Assembly: GCF_003268775.1 (NCBI RefSeq)
Contig: NZ_QLSU01000036.1
Span: forward strand, 34,352 to 98,351
From: Paraburkholderia unamae
GTDB taxonomy: Bacteria; Pseudomonadota; Gammaproteobacteria; Burkholderiales; Burkholderiaceae
Length of the DNA: 64,000 nt
Reading direction: 5' to 3'
Below the pieces are notes generated by a model. It searched no databases. It saw only the letters and a list, made by a program, of their open reading frames with translations, and was not told the DNA's origin. Positions 60,739 through 64,000 of the stretch are shown piece by piece (within the stretch, counting starts at the first letter, position 1; the number at the start of each line of letters is the position of its first letter). Both the position numbers and the translations under genes were made by a program.

Positions 60739-62118
60739 ATGACAGATCAATCCAGCCGCGCGCTCGCGGCCTTCGCTTCGCAACTGCGTTTCGACTCCAT
60801 TCCCCCGCATGTGGTCGAGCGCACCGTCAACCTCTATGTGGACTGGCTCGGCTCCGCGCTCGGCGGCAAGGGCGCGCGCCCGGTCGAAACCATCGCGCGC
60901 TTCGCTCGCGCGGCGCGCGGTGAGCCGGGTGCACTGGGAGCGTGCGACGTCGTGATCGACCGCACGCGCACCACGGCGTATTTCGCCGCGATGATGAACG
61001 GCGCCGCGTCGCACTTCGTCGAGCAGGACGACGTGCACAACGGCTCTGTGCTGCATCCCGCGACCGTGGTGTTTCCGGTGACGCTCGCACTAGCGCAGAC
61101 GCTGGGCGCAACAGGACGCGAATTCATCGCGGCTTGCGTGGCGGGCTACGAGGTGGGCATACGCGTAGGCGAATTCATGGGGCGTTCGCACTACAAAATA
61201 TTTCACACCACGGGCACCGTGGGCACGATCGCGGCGGCGGCCGCGGCGGGGCGGCTGCTCAAGCTCACGCCCGAGCAGATGCTCGATGCGTTCGGCTCGG
61301 CGGGCACCCAGGCGAGCGGTCTATGGGAGTTCTTGCGCGACGCGGCGGATTCGAAGCAACTGCACACGGCCATGGCGGCGGCCAACGGCTTGATGGCGGC
61401 GCAACTCGCGGCAGACGGCTTTCGCGGCGCGCAGCGCATTCTGGAAGGCGCGCAAGGCATGGCGGCTGGCATGTCGAGCGACGCCGATCCGGCAAAGCTC
61501 GTCGATCGCCTCGGCGAGCGCTGGGCGACTGTCGAAACGTCGTTCAAGTATCACGCGGCATGCCGCCATACGCACCCGGCCGCCGACGCGCTACTCGCGG
61601 TGATCGAAGCGCACGGCTTGAATCCGGACGATATCGCGGCGGTGACGGCCCACGTGCACCAGGGCGCAATCGACGTGCTCGGCAGCGTGGTTGTGCCGAG
61701 CACCGTGCACCAGGCGAAGTTCAACATGGGGACCGTGCTCGCTCTCGTGGCGTACCGCGGCTATGCGGGCGTGAACGAGTTCGAGCGCGACTACGCGGCG
61801 GGCGACATCGCGGCATTTCGCGAGCGCGTGACGATGGCGCTGGACGAGGAAGTGGATCGCGCCTATCCCGCGCGATGGATCGGCAAGGTCACCGTCACCA
61901 CGCGCGACGGCCGCACGCTGCACGGGCGCGTGGACGAGCCGAAGGGCGACCCCGGCAACACGCTCTCGCGCGAGGAGATCGCGGCGAAGTTCGTGCGTCT
62001 CGCGGCGTTCTCGGGGGCGGCGAGCGAGCGTGAGGCGCAACGTCTTCTCGACGCGGCATGGGGGATTGCAGAGGTGCAGCGCGTCGGCACGCTGTTCGTC
62101 GAGGAGGCAGGCGCATGA
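60739..62118 (+). CDS. MmgE/PrpD family protein
   Basis: 459 residues. Family features include YVDWLGSALGG, MNGAASHFVEQDDVHNGSV, LHPATVVFPVTLALAQ and KYHAACRHTHPAADAL. Members include 2-methylcitrate dehydratase and cis-aconitate decarboxylase (the itaconate-forming enzyme). One is also present in the Pseudomonas itaconate locus. Here it could interconvert C5/C6 acids that feed the pathway; the exact reaction is unknown. It overlaps the lyase gene by four bases. Confidence 0.85.
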   Translation: MTDQSSRALAAFASQLRFDSIPPHVVERTVNLYVDWLGSALGGKGARPVETIARFARAARGEPGALGACDVVIDRTRTTAYFAAMMNGAASHFVEQDDVHNGSVLHPATVVFPVTLALAQTLGATGREFIAACVAGYEVGIRVGEFMGRSHYKIFHTTGTVGTIAAAAAAGRLLKLTPEQMLDAFGSAGTQASGLWEFLRDAADSKQLHTAMAAANGLMAAQLAADGFRGAQRILEGAQGMAAGMSSDADPAKLVDRLGERWATVETSFKYHAACRHTHPAADALLAVIEAHGLNPDDIAAVTAHVHQGAIDVLGSVVVPSTVHQAKFNMGTVLALVAYRGYAGVNEFERDYAAGDIAAFRERVTMALDEEVDRAYPARWIGKVTVTTRDGRTLHGRVDEPKGDPGNTLSREEIAAKFVRLAAFSGAASEREAQRLLDAAWGIAEVQRVGTLFVEEAGA

Positions 62119-62918
62119 GCACGGCGTTGGCACGTTCGTATCTCTTCGTGCCGGGCAACCGGCCAGAGCGCTTCGAAAAGGCGCGCGGCGCGGGTGCCGA
62201 CGCCGTGATCGTCGATCTGGAGGATGCGGTTCAGCCCGAGGAGAAGGGCGCGGCGCGCAACGCCGCGGTTGCGGCGCTGGATGCGGCGCGCCCGGTGTGG
62301 GTGCGCGTGAACGGCACCGACACGCCCTGGTTCGCCGACGATGTCGCGGCGCTCGCGCAACACGCCGGCGTAGCGGGCATCATGTTGCCGAAGGCGGAAA
62401 GCGCGGAGCAGGTGGCGGCGGTGCTGGCCCGCGCACACAGCGCGCTGCGGGTGCTGCCGATCGTGGAGACCGCGCGCGGCATCGCGAGCCTGAATGCGCT
62501 GTGCGGCGCGCAAGGCGTGCTGCGTGTGGCGTTCGGCACGCTCGACTTCCAGGTCGATCTGGGCATCGACGGCGACGGCGAGGAACTCGACGCCTTTCGC
62601 TCACAGATCGTGCTGGCTTCGCGGCTGGCCGGCATTGGCGCGCCGGTGGACGGCGTATCGACGGTGTTCGACGACGCAGCGGTGCTGGAAGCCGAGGCGC
62701 GTCGCGGGCGGCGCTTTGGCTATGGCGGCAAGCTCTGCATTCACCCGAAGCAGATCGAGGCCGTGCATCGCGCTTACGCGTGGAGCGACGCCGAGCGCGC
62801 ATGGGCCCAGCGCGTGCTCGATGCGGTGCAGGCCAGCGGCGGCGCGGCCGTGGCGCTCGACGGCAAGATGGTGGACATGCCGGTGATCCTCAAGGCGCGC
62901 CGCATTCTTGGTGTTTGA
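62115..62918 (+). CDS. ccl: HpcH/HpaI (CitE-like) lyase, probably citramalyl-CoA lyase
   Basis: 267 residues from ATG 62115, with GAGGAGG upstream. YLFVPGNRPERFEKA, VDLEDAVQPEEK (metal-binding acid), PIVETARGI and GKLCIHPKQIEAVHRAY are classic CitE-family motifs. In itaconate degradation the family member cleaves (S)-citramalyl-CoA to acetyl-CoA and pyruvate. It is the last gene of the operon and is followed by a terminator. Confidence 0.85.
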   Translation: MSTALARSYLFVPGNRPERFEKARGAGADAVIVDLEDAVQPEEKGAARNAAVAALDAARPVWVRVNGTDTPWFADDVAALAQHAGVAGIMLPKAESAEQVAAVLARAHSALRVLPIVETARGIASLNALCGAQGVLRVAFGTLDFQVDLGIDGDGEELDAFRSQIVLASRLAGIGAPVDGVSTVFDDAAVLEAEARRGRRFGYGGKLCIHPKQIEAVHRAYAWSDAERAWAQRVLDAVQASGGAAVALDGKMVDMPVILKARRILGV

Positions 62919-62959
62919 TTGCCGAAGCGGCCGAGGTTGCCGCTTTTACGATGATAAAA

Positions 62960-62989
62960 AAAGCGCCTCTGCGTGAGCAAAGGCGCTTT
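62960..62989. terminator. Bidirectional terminator between ccl-like gene and etfA
   Basis: Perfect 9-bp stem AAAGCGCCT / AGGCGCTTT with a 12-base loop, flanked by A-run and TTTATCTTTT, suited to stop both convergent transcripts. Confidence 0.9.
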
Positions 62990-63027
62990 ATCTTTTACTG
63001 AGCGCTTAGTGGACGCTTCGTGGGCGA

Positions 63028-63963
63028 TTAGCCGAGTGCGCCCGCGAGTTCGGGCACGACCGTGAACAGGTCGCCCACGAGGCCGTAGTCGGCCACGCTG
63101 AAGATCGGCGCTTCTTCGTCCTTGTTGATCGCGACGATGACCTTCGAGTCCTTCATGCCCGCCAGATGCTGGATCGCGCCGGAGATGCCCACGGCAACGT
63201 AAAGCCCCGGTGCGACGATCTTGCCGGTTTGGCCGACCTGGTAGTCGTTGGGCACGTAGCCCGCGTCCACGGCCGCGCGTGAGGCACCCAGGGCTGCGTT
63301 GAGCTTGTCGGCGAGAGGTTCCAGAACCTTGGTGTAGTTCTCGCCGCTGCCAAGACCGCGACCACCGGAGACGATGATCGACGCGCTGGTGAGTTCCGGG
63401 CGATCGAGCTTCGTGACTTCGCGGCTCACGAACTGCGACAGGCCGCTGTCCGCTGCGGCTTCGAGCTTTTCGATTGCGGCGCTGCCGCCTTCGGCTGCGA
63501 CGGCGTCGAACGCGGTCGTGCGGACCGTGATGACCTTGACCGGATCGGCCGATTGAACCGTGGCGATCGCATTGCCCGCGTAAATCGGACGCTCGAAGGT
63601 ATCGGGCGATTCGACGGCGGTGATGTCGCTGATCTGTGCAACGTCGAGCTTCGCGGCAATGCGCGGCGTGACGTTCTTGCCCGCAGCGGTGGTCGGCGCG
63701 AGGATGTGCGAATAATTCTTCGCAATGCTCATGACTGTCGCTTCGATGTTTTCAGCGAGACCTTGTTCGAGTTGCGGCGCATCGGCCAGAAGCACCTTCG
63801 CGACGCCTGCGATCTTCGCTGCGGAATCGGCTGCGGCCTGCGCGTTGTGGCCAGCAACCAGCACGTGAACATCGCCGCCAATCTTTTGCGCGGCGGCCAC
63901 GGTGTTCAGCGTCGCGGCCTTGACGCTCGCGTTGTCGTGTTCGGCAATAACCAGAATCGTCAT
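63028..63963 (-). CDS. etfA: Electron transfer flavoprotein alpha subunit
   Basis: 311 residues from ATG 63963; a TTG two codons upstream is possible because GGGAG is closer to it. The C-terminal FAD domain is clear: SGGRGLGSGENY, VGQTGKIVAPGLYVAVGISGAIQH and AINKDEEAPIFSVADYGLVGDL. It takes electrons from acyl-CoA dehydrogenases, such as the two encoded in this window, to ETF-ubiquinone oxidoreductase. It follows etfB. Confidence 0.95.
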   Translation of the reverse strand: MTILVIAEHDNASVKAATLNTVAAAQKIGGDVHVLVAGHNAQAAADSAAKIAGVAKVLLADAPQLEQGLAENIEATVMSIAKNYSHILAPTTAAGKNVTPRIAAKLDVAQISDITAVESPDTFERPIYAGNAIATVQSADPVKVITVRTTAFDAVAAEGGSAAIEKLEAAADSGLSQFVSREVTKLDRPELTSASIIVSGGRGLGSGENYTKVLEPLADKLNAALGASRAAVDAGYVPNDYQVGQTGKIVAPGLYVAVGISGAIQHLAGMKDSKVIVAINKDEEAPIFSVADYGLVGDLFTVVPELAGALG

Positions 63964-63978
63964 TTTCAAATCGCTCCC

Positions 63979-64000
63979 TTACAGCACCTTGGCTTCGGTT
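63979..64000 (-). CDS. etfB: 3' end of etfB (partial at window edge)
   Basis: The minus strand reads TEAKVL then TAA, 15 bases before etfA. EAKVL/EAKVI-type endings and this position are typical of the ETF beta subunit. Only six codons are visible, so the call rests mainly on gene order. Confidence 0.55.

Noticed and set aside
1..64000. CRISPR arrays or insertion sequences
   Set aside because: No regularly spaced repeats of CRISPR type and no transposase-like protein were seen on either strand.

Overview
The window is high-GC DNA of a Burkholderiales bacterium, most like Paraburkholderia/Burkholderia. The basis is the OmpC-type porin ending in GIRHNF, the lutABC, crcB, cfa and etfA genes, long acyl-CoA catabolic clusters, and the codon bias. 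The species cannot be named from this sequence alone.

Region 1 (1-14915) is the right part of an integrated tailed-phage (siphovirus-like) prophage. A rightward late operon holds the end of a tape measure gene, tail tip and fibre genes, a fibre assembly protein, a small holin candidate, a GH24 endolysin, a second small membrane protein, two lipoproteins and a class-3-type lipase. Several hairpin terminators sit between these genes. After the lipase come a broken second copy of its 3' end, a hairpin-rich segment, and leftward accessory genes: a Clp-fold SDH-type proteinase with a small upstream gene, and two small genes behind a very good LexA box. The prophage stops at the 3' end of a tRNA-Ser(GGA) gene, the likely attachment site. 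No integrase or left end is in the window.

Region 2 (15007-40600) is chromosomal: a decayed porin, nitroreductase, HIT protein, cyclopropane fatty acid synthase, fluoride channel and an SDR. An aromatic-amine cluster follows: a leftward copper amine oxidase, membrane protein and aldehyde dehydrogenase, and a rightward AraC-type regulator, APC permease and porin. Next are the lutABC lactate operon, an Na+/H+ antiporter with a DUF4239 protein, a protein with regularly spaced NPF motifs, a NYN-LOTUS protein, and a lipoprotein phosphoesterase paired with a di-haem peroxidase.

Region 3 (39686-62918) is a large catabolic region. An IclR regulator is divergent from a self-sufficient P450 (P450-FMN reductase-2Fe2S fusion) and an aromatic-acid transporter. 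An acyl-CoA ligase and an acyl-CoA dehydrogenase follow. Then, divergent from a LysR gene, comes a rightward run: (R)-type hydroxyacyl-CoA dehydrogenase, CoA-transferase homologue, thiolase, PaaK-like protein, lipoate ligase-like protein, PaaG-like isomerase, hydratase-2 and citryl-CoA lyase homologue. A final operon matches the gene set of bacterial itaconate degradation (itaconyl-CoA hydratase, acyl-CoA dehydrogenase, family III CoA-transferase, MmgE/PrpD, CitE-type lyase). That pathway ends in acetyl-CoA and pyruvate.

The most unusual part is 49785-54764. Here a CoA-transferase homologue without the usual active-site Glu, a PaaK homologue without its phosphate-binding loop, and a complete lipoate ligase-like enzyme with no lipoyl carrier nearby are encoded together with (R)-specific beta-oxidation enzymes. 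The window ends with etfA and the last codons of etfB on the minus strand.
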